NCBI RefSeq assembly: GCF_000156375.1
Contig: NZ_DS996359.1
Span: 257,570 to 321,569, forward strand
DNA: 64,000 nucleotides
Source: Desulfovibrio piger ATCC 29098
GTDB lineage: Bacteria; Desulfobacterota; Desulfovibrionia; Desulfovibrionales; Desulfovibrionaceae
Reading direction: 5' to 3'
Part shown: positions 51,721-61,787 of the stretch, one piece after another
Layout: the number at the start of each line of letters is the position of its first letter
Numbering within the stretch: the first letter of the stretch is position 1
The notes under the pieces: generated by a model
The model's input: the letters and a program-made list of their open reading frames with translations, nothing else
Told to the model about the DNA's origin: nothing
Databases searched by the model: none
Made by a program: the position numbers and the translations under genes

Positions 51721-52605
51721 TTACCCGTTCAGCGCTTCTGCGCCGCCGACGATGTCGATGAGTTCGCTGGTGATGGAAGCCTGCCGTGTCTTGTTGTAGA
51801 GCAGGGTCAACGTATTGATCATCTCGTTACAGTTACGCGTCGCGTTGTCCATAGCGGCCATGCGCGCAGCGTGTTCACTGGCAGACGTATCCAGCATTCC
51901 CCGGTAGACCTGAACCTTGATGTAGCGGGGGAGCAGCTCGGCCAGAAGGGCTTCTTCCTGCGGTTCGTAAACGTACTCGCAGTGGGCGGCTTCTTCCTGA
52001 CCTTCTTCCGCTTCCGCCTCAGGGGCAGCCAGGGGCAGCAGGCTCAGTGTGCGCGGGGGCTGATGCCCCATGGACACAAACTCGCCGTACACCATCCAGA
52101 CTTCATCAAAAGCAAAGGTTTCGTAGCCGTGAATGACTTCCTGCGCGATGGAGCTGGCCAGCGAAAAGTCCAGGCTGCCCATACGGTCACCGTAAGCGAC
52201 CGAGATGTCGTAGCCGGCCTTGCGCACAGCGTCGCGTCCTTTGCGGCCCATGCAGGCGAAGGTGACCTTCATACCGGCATTGGTTTTTTCAGCAGCGAGC
52301 TTCAGGGCCGTGGTGATGATGTTGCCGTTGAAGCTGCCGCACAGACCACGATCGGACGTAACCAGCACGATGGCGCAGTTTTTCTTTTCCTCATGCTCGG
52401 CCAGCAGCGGATGGGCAGTACCCTCCACCTTGCGGGCAAGCTCGGCCAGAACCTGGCGATACTTGCCGGCATACGGCCGGAAGCGTTCGATGCGGGCCTG
52501 CGCGCCGCGCAGTTTCGCCGAGGCCACCATGTTCATGGCCTTGGTGATCTGCTTGGTCTTGCCGACCCCCACGATTTTCATTTTTACGTCTTTGAGTGAA
52601 GGCAT
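51721..52605 (-). CDS. atpG: ATP synthase gamma subunit
   Basis: The 294-residue rotor shaft. The N-terminal helix reads MKIVGVGKTKQITKAMNMVA and the C-terminal helix NATRNCNEMINTLTLLYNKT. An Ala/Glu-rich insertion (EAEAEEGQEEAAH) near residue 205 makes it somewhat different from typical gamma and might be a regulatory loop. It lies between atpA and atpD in the usual order. Confidence 0.97.
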   Translation of the reverse strand: MPSLKDVKMKIVGVGKTKQITKAMNMVASAKLRGAQARIERFRPYAGKYRQVLAELARKVEGTAHPLLAEHEEKKNCAIVLVTSDRGLCGSFNGNIITTALKLAAEKTNAGMKVTFACMGRKGRDAVRKAGYDISVAYGDRMGSLDFSLASSIAQEVIHGYETFAFDEVWMVYGEFVSMGHQPPRTLSLLPLAAPEAEAEEGQEEAAHCEYVYEPQEEALLAELLPRYIKVQVYRGMLDTSASEHAARMAAMDNATRNCNEMINTLTLLYNKTRQASITSELIDIVGGAEALNG

Positions 52606-52622
52606 ATGGGTATCCCCCGGCG

Positions 52623-54131
<1,509 letters not shown>

Positions 54132-54134
54132 GTG

Positions 54135-54686
54135 CTATTCACCCCTCTTGAATGTCTCCCGAAGGATCGCCAACTGCGCGCGCAGACTTGCGTCCAGCAC
54201 TCGATCACCAACCTTGAGCACCACGCCCCCAAGGATGGAAGCATCCACATCAAAGGCAAGCTCGATGCTCGCCCCCGCCTTCTTTTCAAGCTCGGCCTTG
54301 AGTTCGGCCCGCTTGTTATCCGTAAGCTCCACGGCGGTAGTGAGCGTACCACGGATAATTCCTTTGGCGTCGTCAAGCAACTTGCCATACCAGCCGACAA
54401 TCTCGCCGAGATAAGCCAGACGTTCTTTGTCGGCCAACAGCAGGCAGAAGTTGCTGACGGTTTTGTCCGCCTTGATTTTCTTAAGCAGCTTGCCCATCAC
54501 AGCCTTTTTTTCATCGATGCTGATGACCGGGCTTTTCAGCGCGGCGTCCAGCTTCGGCGAGGCGGCAAGCATGTCTCCCAGCGCGGCGAGATCGCTCCCG
54601 TAACGCGAGAGGGCCTCATCCCCTTGTTGTTTGCCCAGCGCGAATATGGCGCCGGCATATCTGCGAGCAACTATCGCGTCCGTCAA
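54135..54686 (-). CDS. atpH: ATP synthase delta subunit
   Basis: A 183-residue peripheral-stalk subunit joining F1 to b/b'. N-terminal helical domain begins MTDAIVARRYAGAIFALGK; C-terminal part contains LTTAVELTDNKRAELKAELEK and GGVVLKVGDRVLDASLRAQL, both typical. It overlaps atpF by 4 nt. Confidence 0.95.
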   Translation of the reverse strand: MTDAIVARRYAGAIFALGKQQGDEALSRYGSDLAALGDMLAASPKLDAALKSPVISIDEKKAVMGKLLKKIKADKTVSNFCLLLADKERLAYLGEIVGWYGKLLDDAKGIIRGTLTTAVELTDNKRAELKAELEKKAGASIELAFDVDASILGGVVLKVGDRVLDASLRAQLAILRETFKRGE

Positions 54687-55270
54687 TGGAGCACCACCTT
54701 GTTGAGGGAGTTGGTAATGAGCTTTTCATGCTCGGCGGCGGTCAGCTTTTCAGCCAGGACCTTTTCCGCTGCGTCCACAATCTCATCGGCAATGGCGGCG
54801 CGCACTTCGGCCAGCATGGCGCGGCCTTCGTTCTCGGCAGTGCGACGAGCCTGTTGCACAATCTGTTCGGCCTGACGCTTGGCTTCTTCGACGACGGCCT
54901 GCTTCACGCTTTCGGCCTGAGCGAGGCTTTCATCGAGGAGGGCCTTGCGTTCGGACTCAAGGTTGCTGATGCGCTTTTCCACTTCATCCAGGCGCTTCTG
55001 GGCTTCAGCGCGGCGGGCTTCCAGATCCTGGAGGTCCTGGCTGATGCGGGCGCGGCGGCCGGAGAAGAACTTGCGGGCCAGACCGCCCACGAAGTACCAC
55101 AGGATACCGGCGAAGATGATGAAGTTGAGCACACGCCAGCCAAAGTCGCCCCAGCGCGGCGCGTCATGCCCTTCAGAGGCCTGCGCCCCCACGGCGAAAA
55201 GCAGCGTAAGCGCAAGGACAGGCACCATAACTCGCGTCAAGCCCAGCCCAGCGTGTTTCCATTTGCTCAA
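54683..55270 (-). CDS. atpF: ATP synthase b subunit
   Basis: A 195-residue stator subunit with a hydrophobic N-terminal region and one main membrane span (WRVLNFIIFAGILWYFVGG), followed by a long charged coiled coil. A leading hydrophobic segment LALTLLFAVGAQA may be a cleaved signal peptide. I chose TTG 55270 because GGGGGTGGG precedes it; a longer frame begins at 55393 but overlaps the region just after the b' gene, and an internal ATG would give a shorter form. Confidence 0.9.
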   Translation of the reverse strand: MSKWKHAGLGLTRVMVPVLALTLLFAVGAQASEGHDAPRWGDFGWRVLNFIIFAGILWYFVGGLARKFFSGRRARISQDLQDLEARRAEAQKRLDEVEKRISNLESERKALLDESLAQAESVKQAVVEEAKRQAEQIVQQARRTAENEGRAMLAEVRAAIADEIVDAAEKVLAEKLTAAEHEKLITNSLNKVVLH

Positions 55271-55376
55271 AGCCCACCCCCTTGATTGGGTTTCTCTTGA
55301 TTCTTTACCCTCGCGGTCCGAGGACCGCCCGAAAAACCACCGAGCTCGCGCGTGGCACAGTGGCAGAAACGGCGTA

Positions 55377-55796
55377 CTAGCCACGCAGCACACGCTCGGC
55401 CAGCTGGCCGGAGAGCGTGGCGACCTGACCGCGCAGTTCCTTCAGGGAAGCATCGGCTTCGGCCTGCAGGTTGCGACGGGTCTCGGCAATGATCTCCTGG
55501 GCGCGCTTCTGGGCTTCAGCCACCAGGCTGGCCTGTTCGGCGGCGCCGGCTTCGCGGGCCTTTTCACGGTTCTGGCCTGCATCCTGACGGGCGCGGGTCA
55601 GCTGGTTGTCATAGTCGGAAAGGCGCTGTTCGGCCTGGTATTCGTAGGATTCGGATTCGCCGGACATATCGTCCATGACGGCTTTGCGTTTACGGATGAT
55701 TTCGCGGATGGGGCGAATCAGAAGGAGGTTCAGCACGTACAGTGCAATGAAGAAGTTCACCAACTGGAAAACCAAGGTGATATTAAGGTCCAACAT
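55377..55796 (-). CDS. atpF: ATP synthase b' subunit
   Basis: A 139-residue second b-type subunit with one N-terminal span (ITLVFQLVNFFIALYVLNLL) and a coiled coil. The start IRPIREIIRKRKAVMDDM is typical of b/b'. Two different stator genes in tandem are known from photosynthetic bacteria and Desulfovibrio. GGGAGG precedes the start. The a and c subunits must be encoded elsewhere. Confidence 0.92.
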   Translation of the reverse strand: MLDLNITLVFQLVNFFIALYVLNLLLIRPIREIIRKRKAVMDDMSGESESYEYQAEQRLSDYDNQLTRARQDAGQNREKAREAGAAEQASLVAEAQKRAQEIIAETRRNLQAEADASLKELRGQVATLSGQLAERVLRG

Positions 55797-56099
55797 TACC
55801 GTATCCTCCCTCTGGACGGTGTGATGTTCAAAGCTTTTATAAAATACCCTCAACAAGGGGTTATGTCAAAGGGTATTGGTGACAAAATTCGCAAAGTCTT
55901 CGCATCTGCACAAACAATTTTATGATATTTTTTATATGCTTTCATAAAAAACAAATTATTTCAAATTGTTATCTAAAAACTAAAAATACCGTTCCGCCTG
56001 GGAAAAATGCATGGCCGTCAGGAGGAAAGGCCGCGGGACGCGGCAGGAGCCGTCAATTTTTGGACATCCGCTCACGCTTCGGGGGCGATCCGGGACCTC
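55797..56099. other. Upstream region of the atp operon
   Basis: Contains the promoter at 55841-55869 and A+T-rich sequence beyond it (55915-55990). No other feature is evident. Confidence 0.6.
55841..55869 (-). promoter_or_regulatory. Promoter of the atp operon
   Basis: TTGACA (55864-55869), exactly 17 nt, and TATTTT (55841-55846) on the minus strand. This is nearly a consensus housekeeping promoter, 45 bp upstream of the b' start. Confidence 0.8.
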
Positions 56100-57161
56100 T
56101 CAGACCAGCAGCCACTGCTCCGGACTGTAGCCGGCGTCAGCCAGCCAGCGGGCGGCGTCTTCGTCGGCGCCGTGGGCGGTGAGGGCGTTGAGCAGGAAAC
56201 AGCGCCCCGGCCCGGGCAGGCCGTCCCGGCCGATGACCGGCACACCGTGCACCTTCTGCCCGATCTTTTTGGGATCGATGTCCACGAAAGCGGCCACCCG
56301 CACGCCCTTTTCCCACAGCGGTGCCAGACGGCGGCGCGCCACCTTGCCCGCGCCCAGCAGATAGACCTGCGGATGCCAGGGGTTATGGCGCTCCAGCCAG
56401 CGGGCCAGCCAGAGGGCACGCAGCTGGTTGTTGGCAGCCTCGCAATAGCGGCTGTCGCTGCGGGTGGCCCGGCGCGGCGGGTCGTTCCAGACCAGCAGTT
56501 CCTGCGGCAGCTTGGCCATGCGTACTCCGGCATGCAGCCAGCGCAGCCACAGCTCCCAGTCCTCGGCGAAAAAGCCGTCGGCATAGCCGCCGTGCAGCCG
56601 GGGCAGCTCGCGCCGGAACATGACCGAAGGATGGCTGACGGGCGTATCGCGGAAACGGTTGCGGCTGATGGCCTCATGATCCAGCAGGCCGTTCTGCCAG
56701 TCCACGAAGTGGGCAAAACCGCGCGCGGTCTCGCGGTCGCCGCCAAAATGCACCCGCGTGGCCAGCAGGCCCGTTTCGGGATGATCCGCCATCCAGGCGG
56801 CCTGCAGGGCCAGACGCTGCGGATGGCAGACATCATCGGCATCCATGCGGGCGATGAGTTCGCCCCGGGCGGCCTCCAGACCGGCATTGAGCGCCCCGGG
56901 CAGGCCCTCATGAGGCCGGTGCAGGACGCGCAGGCAGGGATATTCCGCCGCCAGGGCATCCAGCAGGGCCGCCGTGCCATCGGTGGAACCGTCATCCACG
57001 GCCAGCACCTCGAAGTCCGGTACGGGAGCTCCCGGCGCGGCTTCCTGGCGGGCCAGGGAACGGATGGCCACGCGCAGGGGCTCTTCCCCCTCTGCCGTCA
57101 GGGGCAGGGAAGCACCGTTCCAGACGGGCAGCAGGACGGTCACCAGCGGGCTAGCAGGCAT
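56100..57161 (-). CDS. GT2 glycosyltransferase with C-terminal Rossmann-like domain
   Basis: A 353-residue protein. The first 230 residues form a GT-A domain: VTVLLPVWNG, VLAVDDGSTDGTAALLD, LNAGLEAARGELIARMDADDV with the DxD motif, and FFAEDWELWLRWL. The last 100 residues resemble a nucleotide-binding fold: VYLLGAGKVARRRLAPLWEKG, then VAAFVDIDPKKIGQKVHGVPVIG. Such a C-terminal extension is like the PglD-type N-terminal domain and is unusual on a glycosyltransferase. The start at 57161 has GGAGG; upstream codons are not supported. Confidence 0.83.
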   Translation of the reverse strand: MPASPLVTVLLPVWNGASLPLTAEGEEPLRVAIRSLARQEAAPGAPVPDFEVLAVDDGSTDGTAALLDALAAEYPCLRVLHRPHEGLPGALNAGLEAARGELIARMDADDVCHPQRLALQAAWMADHPETGLLATRVHFGGDRETARGFAHFVDWQNGLLDHEAISRNRFRDTPVSHPSVMFRRELPRLHGGYADGFFAEDWELWLRWLHAGVRMAKLPQELLVWNDPPRRATRSDSRYCEAANNQLRALWLARWLERHNPWHPQVYLLGAGKVARRRLAPLWEKGVRVAAFVDIDPKKIGQKVHGVPVIGRDGLPGPGRCFLLNALTAHGADEDAARWLADAGYSPEQWLLV

Positions 57162-57180
57162 GTCTCCTCCCAAAAAACGC

Positions 57181-57224
57181 ACGGGGAGCGCACCAGGCCG
57201 TTGCGGGCGTGGCACGCTCCCCGT
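57181..57224 (-). terminator. Terminator of the shikimate kinase gene
   Basis: ACGGGGAGCG and CGCTCCCCGT arms, followed on the minus strand by GCG and six T. Confidence 0.78.
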
Positions 57225-57229
57225 GATGA

Positions 57230-57748
57230 TCAATGACGCAGCAGGGTCCGCACGGCCAGGCACAGATCTGTGATGCTCTGGCGGGCGTCCAGTTCGTGGT
57301 GGGCGGCGTCCCGGTACAGGGGCAGGCGGGCTTCCAGTACCTCGCGCACCTCATCGTCCAGACTCTTGCCGGTGAGGCTGGGGCGCTGGGCCTCCAGCGG
57401 ATTGCGCCGCAGACGGGCGGCCAGCACCTCCGCCGGGGCGGACAAAAAAAAGACCCGGCCATGCTCGCGCATGTAGCGCCGGTTGGCCTCCGCCAGCACC
57501 ATGCCGCCGCCTGTGGCCACCACGCCACGGCCCTCCAGCTCCTCGCTGGCCAGACGCAGGGATTCGCTTTCGCGGCTGCGGAAGCCCTCCCAGCCCCAGC
57601 GCTCCACCATGGTCGCCACGTCCATGCCCAGACGCTGACAAAGGTGGTGGTCCGTATCGCAGTAGGGCACGTCCAGCACTTCGGACAGGGCCTTGCCCAG
57701 CGTGGTCTTGCCGCAGGCCCTCGGGCCCACAAGATAGATCAGGGACAT
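57230..57748 (-). CDS. aroL: Shikimate kinase
   Basis: A 172-residue kinase that phosphorylates shikimate in the aromatic pathway. P-loop GPRACGKTTLGKAL, shikimate-binding DTDHHLCQRLGMDVATM and RSRESESL, then VVATGGGMVL. The lid segment NPLEAQRPSLTG is intact. The form with GMD-containing N-terminal half resembles AroL more than AroK. Nine bases upstream lies the M24 peptidase stop. Confidence 0.93.
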   Translation of the reverse strand: MSLIYLVGPRACGKTTLGKALSEVLDVPYCDTDHHLCQRLGMDVATMVERWGWEGFRSRESESLRLASEELEGRGVVATGGGMVLAEANRRYMREHGRVFFLSAPAEVLAARLRRNPLEAQRPSLTGKSLDDEVREVLEARLPLYRDAAHHELDARQSITDLCLAVRTLLRH

Positions 57749-57757
57749 GGCGCCTCC

Positions 57758-58837
57758 CTACAGGATGCGGTTGCCGTCGGCCGTGATGAGCACCGTGTAT
57801 TCCCAGCGGATGCCGCCCCACTGCGGGTAGTAGAGGCCGGGCTCCACCGTGACCACCATGCCTTCCTGCAGGACCTTGTCGCCGCGACGGCCCAGGCTGG
57901 GGGCCTCATGCGTCTCCAGGCCCACGCCGTGGCCCAGACCGTGGGTGAAATACGCCTCCACTCCGGCTTTCTCGAACACGTTCCGCGCCAGGGTATAGGC
58001 CTCGTGCAGGGGCAGGCCCGGCCGCATCTTGTCCAGGGCGGCCTGCTGGGCGTCACGCACCAGCTTCATGGTCTCGCGGAATTCCTTGTGCGGGGCGTCG
58101 CCCACCCAGAAAGTGCGCGTCTGGTCGGAGCAGTACCCGTCCACGCGGCAGCCCACGTCCACCAGCACCAGACCGTTGTCCGGCAGCTTTTTCTCGCCGG
58201 GGATGGCGTGGGGCAGGGCCGCGTTCTGGTCCACGGCCACGATGGACGGGAAGGCCAGTTCCGAGGCGCCGTTGTCGCGGAAATATCTTTCGATGGCCCA
58301 GGCCAGCTCGGCTTCGCTGCGGCCCGGCTGCAGCTGGCTTTCCTCCAGCCAGCGCAGCATGGCGTGGTTGAGGGCGAAGGACCGTTCAAGCGCTTTGATC
58401 TCGTCCGCATCCTTGATGACGCGCAGCTCTTCCACCAGGCCGTCGGCGGCCTGCAGATGCGCGCCGCGTCCCACGGCACGGCCCAGAGAGCGGGCAAAAT
58501 TGAGGCTCACGATCTCCGCTTCCAGGCCCAGGCGGCTGCCGCAACGCCGCATGAGCCGGCCGATCTCCGTGGCGGCGTCCGGGCCGTAGATGAGGATGTG
58601 ATCCTCGTCCCAGAGCCGGGCCGCCGCATCCTTGTAGCGGGCGTCCGTGCAGAGCCAGTCCCGCCCGTCCGCGCAGATGACCAGGCGTCCCGCGCTCTCG
58701 TTGAGCTGCACGTCATGCAGCTCGAAGCCGGAAAGGTAAAAACGGTTGGCAGCGTGGCTCACCAGCAGGGCATCCAGACCACGGGCGCGCATCAGTTGGC
58801 GCAGGCGGTCGCGTCGGGCAGCATAGGGCGTATTCAT
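57758..58837 (-). CDS. Xaa-Pro aminopeptidase-like M24 peptidase
   Basis: A 359-residue pita-bread metallopeptidase. N-terminal creatinase-like domain (RDRLRQLMRARGLDALLVS, RFYLSGFELHD) and catalytic domain with metal ligands in LVDVGCRVDGYCSDQTRTF, THGLGHGVGLETHE, GMVVTVEPGLYYP, and a final Glu in RWEYTVLIT. Cleaves N-terminal residues before proline. The start at 58837 has AAGGAA; the longer frame is disfavoured. Confidence 0.93.
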   Translation of the reverse strand: MNTPYAARRDRLRQLMRARGLDALLVSHAANRFYLSGFELHDVQLNESAGRLVICADGRDWLCTDARYKDAAARLWDEDHILIYGPDAATEIGRLMRRCGSRLGLEAEIVSLNFARSLGRAVGRGAHLQAADGLVEELRVIKDADEIKALERSFALNHAMLRWLEESQLQPGRSEAELAWAIERYFRDNGASELAFPSIVAVDQNAALPHAIPGEKKLPDNGLVLVDVGCRVDGYCSDQTRTFWVGDAPHKEFRETMKLVRDAQQAALDKMRPGLPLHEAYTLARNVFEKAGVEAYFTHGLGHGVGLETHEAPSLGRRGDKVLQEGMVVTVEPGLYYPQWGGIRWEYTVLITADGNRIL

Positions 58838-58875
58838 GCGAGGTTCCTTTGCAGGGAAGGCAGAGAGGGATGCGC

Positions 58876-58917
58876 GGGGGAAGGGGACCTTTTTGGAAAA
58901 AGGTCCCCCTTCCCCCC
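58876..58917. repeat. Hairpin family member e
   Basis: GGGGGAAGGGGACCTTTTT and its complement (one extra C) enclose two bases. On the complementary strand it is preceded by AAAAGTTTTTGGAAGGG, the same lead-in type as member b. Confidence 0.78.
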
Positions 58918-59228
58918 GGACCCCCAACCCTTCCAAAAACTTTTATTCAGGCCGGTATGGCAGCTCCCCGTCTGGCGGACACAGGGCATGGCATCGTGCG
59001 CTGCCGTCGGGCGAGGCTTTGGGGACAAGGTGGCATCTTAGCCGCCGTCCGGCCTGGACGCAATGGTCCGTCCGTGGGAGAAGGGGCATGGAAGGGGAGC
59101 AGAGGACGTCGTTCTTGCCGGAAGACCATGCAGGGGCACAGACGGCTCTCCTCTGGTCTCGGCTGTGTGTCTGGGAAGGCGGTGGATCAGTCTGCCAGCC
59201 TTTTTTCCATGGATCTTTCCCCAAAAAA

Positions 59229-59261
59229 CAAAAAAGCCTGTGTCCCCGCAGGGACACAGGC
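59229..59261 (-). terminator. Terminator of the epimerase/ABC-F/mutT operon
   Basis: GCCTGTGTCCC and GGGACACAGGC around CGCA-type loop, followed on the minus strand by six T. Confidence 0.85.
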
Positions 59262-59295
59262 CGTGAAAGCGCGTTTGGGGAAGGAAGGGGGGAGT

Positions 59296-59354
59296 TTGAG
59301 GGGGGAAGGGAACCCCTTTGTGCGCTAGCCAAAGGGGTTCCCTTCCCCCCTCAA
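59296..59354. repeat. Hairpin family member f
   Basis: Arms of 25 bp (59296-59320 and 59330-59354) are perfect complements around the 9-nt loop TGCGCTAGC. The lead-in TGAAAGCGCGTTTGGGGAAGG and the loop are shared with member a at 11432. Confidence 0.88.
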
Positions 59355-59382
59355 CAAAATCACTGTTACAGAGCCTGACGCG

Positions 59383-59784
59383 CTACCGCGGCGCGCGGTC
59401 GGGCAGCGAGGCCACCAGATCGGCGTCGGCGGGCAGGAAGGGCAGGTCGCGGGCCTGGGCGGGCGTGACCCAGCGCAGTTCCTGGCGTTCCCGGGCGCAG
59501 GGCGTGCCGTCGAAGGCGGTGACGTGGAAGAAGTGCAGCTGCACGTGCAGGTCACGCTCGGCGTAGTCGTGCTCCACGATCTGCCAGAGCCGGCAGGCGC
59601 GCACGCTGATGCCCAGTTCCTCGCGCAGTTCGCGGCAAAGGGCCTGCTCGGCGGTCTCGCCGGGTTCGAGCTTGCCGCCGGGGAACTCCCAGTAACCGGC
59701 CATGGGCTTGCCTTGCGGACGCAGGGCGGCCAGCAGGTGGTCGTCCTGCCAGATGATGCCGCCGGCCACGACGATGGAGGTCAT
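59383..59784 (-). CDS. MutT-type nucleoside triphosphate pyrophosphohydrolase
   Basis: A 133-residue Nudix hydrolase. The Nudix box reads GGKLEPGETAEQALCRELREELG, preceded by YWEFP, exactly the MutT pattern. It probably removes 8-oxo-dGTP. The start ATG 59782-59784 overlaps the ABC-F stop (ATGA). A very long frame overlapping the ABC-F gene is an out-of-frame artefact and is not used. Confidence 0.93.
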   Translation of the reverse strand: MTSIVVAGGIIWQDDHLLAALRPQGKPMAGYWEFPGGKLEPGETAEQALCRELREELGISVRACRLWQIVEHDYAERDLHVQLHFFHVTAFDGTPCARERQELRWVTPAQARDLPFLPADADLVASLPDRAPR

Positions 59785-61787
59785 GCCAGATCCCCCATGC
59801 TGTCGATATCGGCGCGCTTGGCTTCGATGGCGGCGATCTGCTCTTCCAGGGCGGCCATGTCTTCCATGAGGCGTTCGGTCAGGTCGCGCAGATCGTTGAA
59901 GCGCTTGAGCAGCTCGGTAGAGCGGGCACCGTCGGCGTAGACGGCCGGATCGGCCAGCAGGGTCTCCACGTCGGACTGCTCGTTCATGGCCTTTTCCAGC
60001 TCGCCTTCCAGCGCGGCGTATTTCTGCTGCAGGGGCTTGAGCTCCTTGTGCAGGGCGTTGCGGCGTTCGGCCTGTTCGCGCTTGAGGCGCTTCTGCTCCT
60101 CGCGGGAGAGATTGGCGCGGGGCGCGTTCCCGGGCTTCTCGGCCTTGTTGGAGGCGTTGAGGCTGGGGCTGACGCTGCCGCTTTCCAGGGCGGCACGGCG
60201 GGCCGTGTCGTAGCTGGCGAAGTCGGGGTAGACGGTGATGCCTTTCTCGTCCAGGGCCCAGGCCTCGGCGCCCACCTGCGAGAGCAGCCAGCGGTCGTGG
60301 GCCACCATGAGCAGGGTGCCGTCGAACTTCTGCAGGGCCGTGCCCAGGGCCTCGCGGCTTTCGAGGTCCAGATGGTTGGTGGGTTCGTCCAGCAGCAGGA
60401 AGTTGCAGCGCTTGAGGAACAGGCTGGCCAGCACCAGGCGGCTCTTCTCGCCGCCGGAGAGCTTGCTCACCTGCCGGTCGAAGTATTCCTGCCCCAGCAG
60501 GAAGAGGCCCAGCACGCTCATGAGCTCCTCTTCGGTGGTGCGGGGGTCGGACAGGCGCCGGATCTCGCCCAGCACGGTGGTGTCCGGACGCAGGGTGTCC
60601 ATCTGGTGCTGGGTGTAGTAACCCAGGCGCATCTGGGGTGCGGTGACCACGTTGCCGCCGCAGCGTTCCAGGGTCCCGGCCAGCAGCTTGAGCAGGGTGG
60701 ACTTGCCGCAGCCGTTGTGGCCCACCAGGGCCACGCGCTGGCCGTTGTAGAGGGTGAAGGTCAGCGGCGGCCACATCTGCTTGCCGTCCGGGAAGTGGAA
60801 GGCAAGGTCGGCGGCGGCCAGCGCCACCTTTTCCATGTGCGGGGCTTCGGGCCAGGTGAAGTTCAGTTCCTTGCGCTTGGGCTCGGGACGGTAATCCTCC
60901 AGCTCCTTCTCCAGCTTTTTGGCCATCTTCTGGCGCGAACCGGCCTGACGGGCCTTGGTGGCCTTGGCGCGGAAGCGTTCCACGAAGGCCATCTTGCGGG
61001 CCAGTTCGTCCTGCAGGGCCTTGGCCTCGCGTTCACGCTGGGCGTTGTATTCCTCCTGAAGGGAGAGGAACTGGGTGTAGGTGGCCTTGCGGAAGACCGG
61101 GCGGGACAGGCCCAGATAGAGCACGTGCGTGCCCACGCGGTCCATGAACACACGGTCGTGGGCCACGAAGACCAGGGCGCCCTTGAAGTCCATGAGGAAG
61201 GACTCCAGCCATTCCACGGCTTCCATGTCCAGATGGTTGGTGGGTTCGTCCAGCAGCAGCACGTCGGCCCCGGCGGTGAGCACGCGGGCCAGCTTGGCGC
61301 GTTCGCGCCAGCCGCCGGAGAGCTCGCGCAGGGTGCGCAGCCACTTGCTTTCGGCAAAGCCCAGACCGGAGAGCACGGCCTTGGCGCGGTGTTCGGGATT
61401 GTAGCCGTGGGTGGCTTCCAGTTCGGCCTGGCGGTGCATGAGCTGGGTCAGGCGCGCCTCGTCCTTCTGCTGGGCGGCCTCTTCCCACTCGGCCCAGAAT
61501 TCGTTCCAGTCGTGGAGCACGTCCAGCACATAGGTCAGCAGGGGCGTGTCCAGGGCCTCTTCGGAAAGCTCCTGTTCCACGAAGCCCAGGCGGCAGCCCT
61601 TGGGCAGGATGACACGGCCGCCATCGGCGGGCTCCACGCCGGCCAGCAGGCGGAGGAGGGTGGATTTGCCGGTCCCGTTGGGGCCGCAGACGCACAGACG
61701 CACGCCGGAATCCACTTCCAGCGAGAAATTGTTGAAGATGTCCCGTCCGCCGAAGGACTTGGACAGTTCTTGGATGGTTATTTTCAC
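59781..61787 (-). CDS. ABC-F family ATPase
   Basis: A 668-residue soluble twin-ATPase protein of the ABC-F (Uup/EttA-like) group that acts at the ribosome. First nucleotide-binding domain: CGPNGTGKSTLLRLLAG, LSGGWRERAKLAR, LLLDEPTNHLD. Second: VGHNGCGKSTLLKLLAG, LSGGEKSRLVLA, LLLDEPTNHLD. A charged linker (residues 250-310) and a coiled-coil C-terminal arm (from about 560) are visible. Both neighbours overlap by 4 nt. Confidence 0.95.
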   Translation of the reverse strand: MKITIQELSKSFGGRDIFNNFSLEVDSGVRLCVCGPNGTGKSTLLRLLAGVEPADGGRVILPKGCRLGFVEQELSEEALDTPLLTYVLDVLHDWNEFWAEWEEAAQQKDEARLTQLMHRQAELEATHGYNPEHRAKAVLSGLGFAESKWLRTLRELSGGWRERAKLARVLTAGADVLLLDEPTNHLDMEAVEWLESFLMDFKGALVFVAHDRVFMDRVGTHVLYLGLSRPVFRKATYTQFLSLQEEYNAQREREAKALQDELARKMAFVERFRAKATKARQAGSRQKMAKKLEKELEDYRPEPKRKELNFTWPEAPHMEKVALAAADLAFHFPDGKQMWPPLTFTLYNGQRVALVGHNGCGKSTLLKLLAGTLERCGGNVVTAPQMRLGYYTQHQMDTLRPDTTVLGEIRRLSDPRTTEEELMSVLGLFLLGQEYFDRQVSKLSGGEKSRLVLASLFLKRCNFLLLDEPTNHLDLESREALGTALQKFDGTLLMVAHDRWLLSQVGAEAWALDEKGITVYPDFASYDTARRAALESGSVSPSLNASNKAEKPGNAPRANLSREEQKRLKREQAERRNALHKELKPLQQKYAALEGELEKAMNEQSDVETLLADPAVYADGARSTELLKRFNDLRDLTERLMEDMAALEEQIAAIEAKRADIDSMGDLA

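Larger units (their letters stand above)
58838..59382. other. Gap rich in hairpin repeats
   Basis: No gene is supported. It contains hairpin member e (58876-58917), the terminator at 59229-59261 and hairpin member f (59296-59354). Confidence 0.65.

Noticed and set aside
59383-60774. A 463-codon open frame covering mutT and part of the ABC-F gene
   Set aside because: Its first part is an out-of-frame reading of the ABC-F gene (low-complexity Pro/Arg/Gly), and only the MutT section from 59784 is a real protein.
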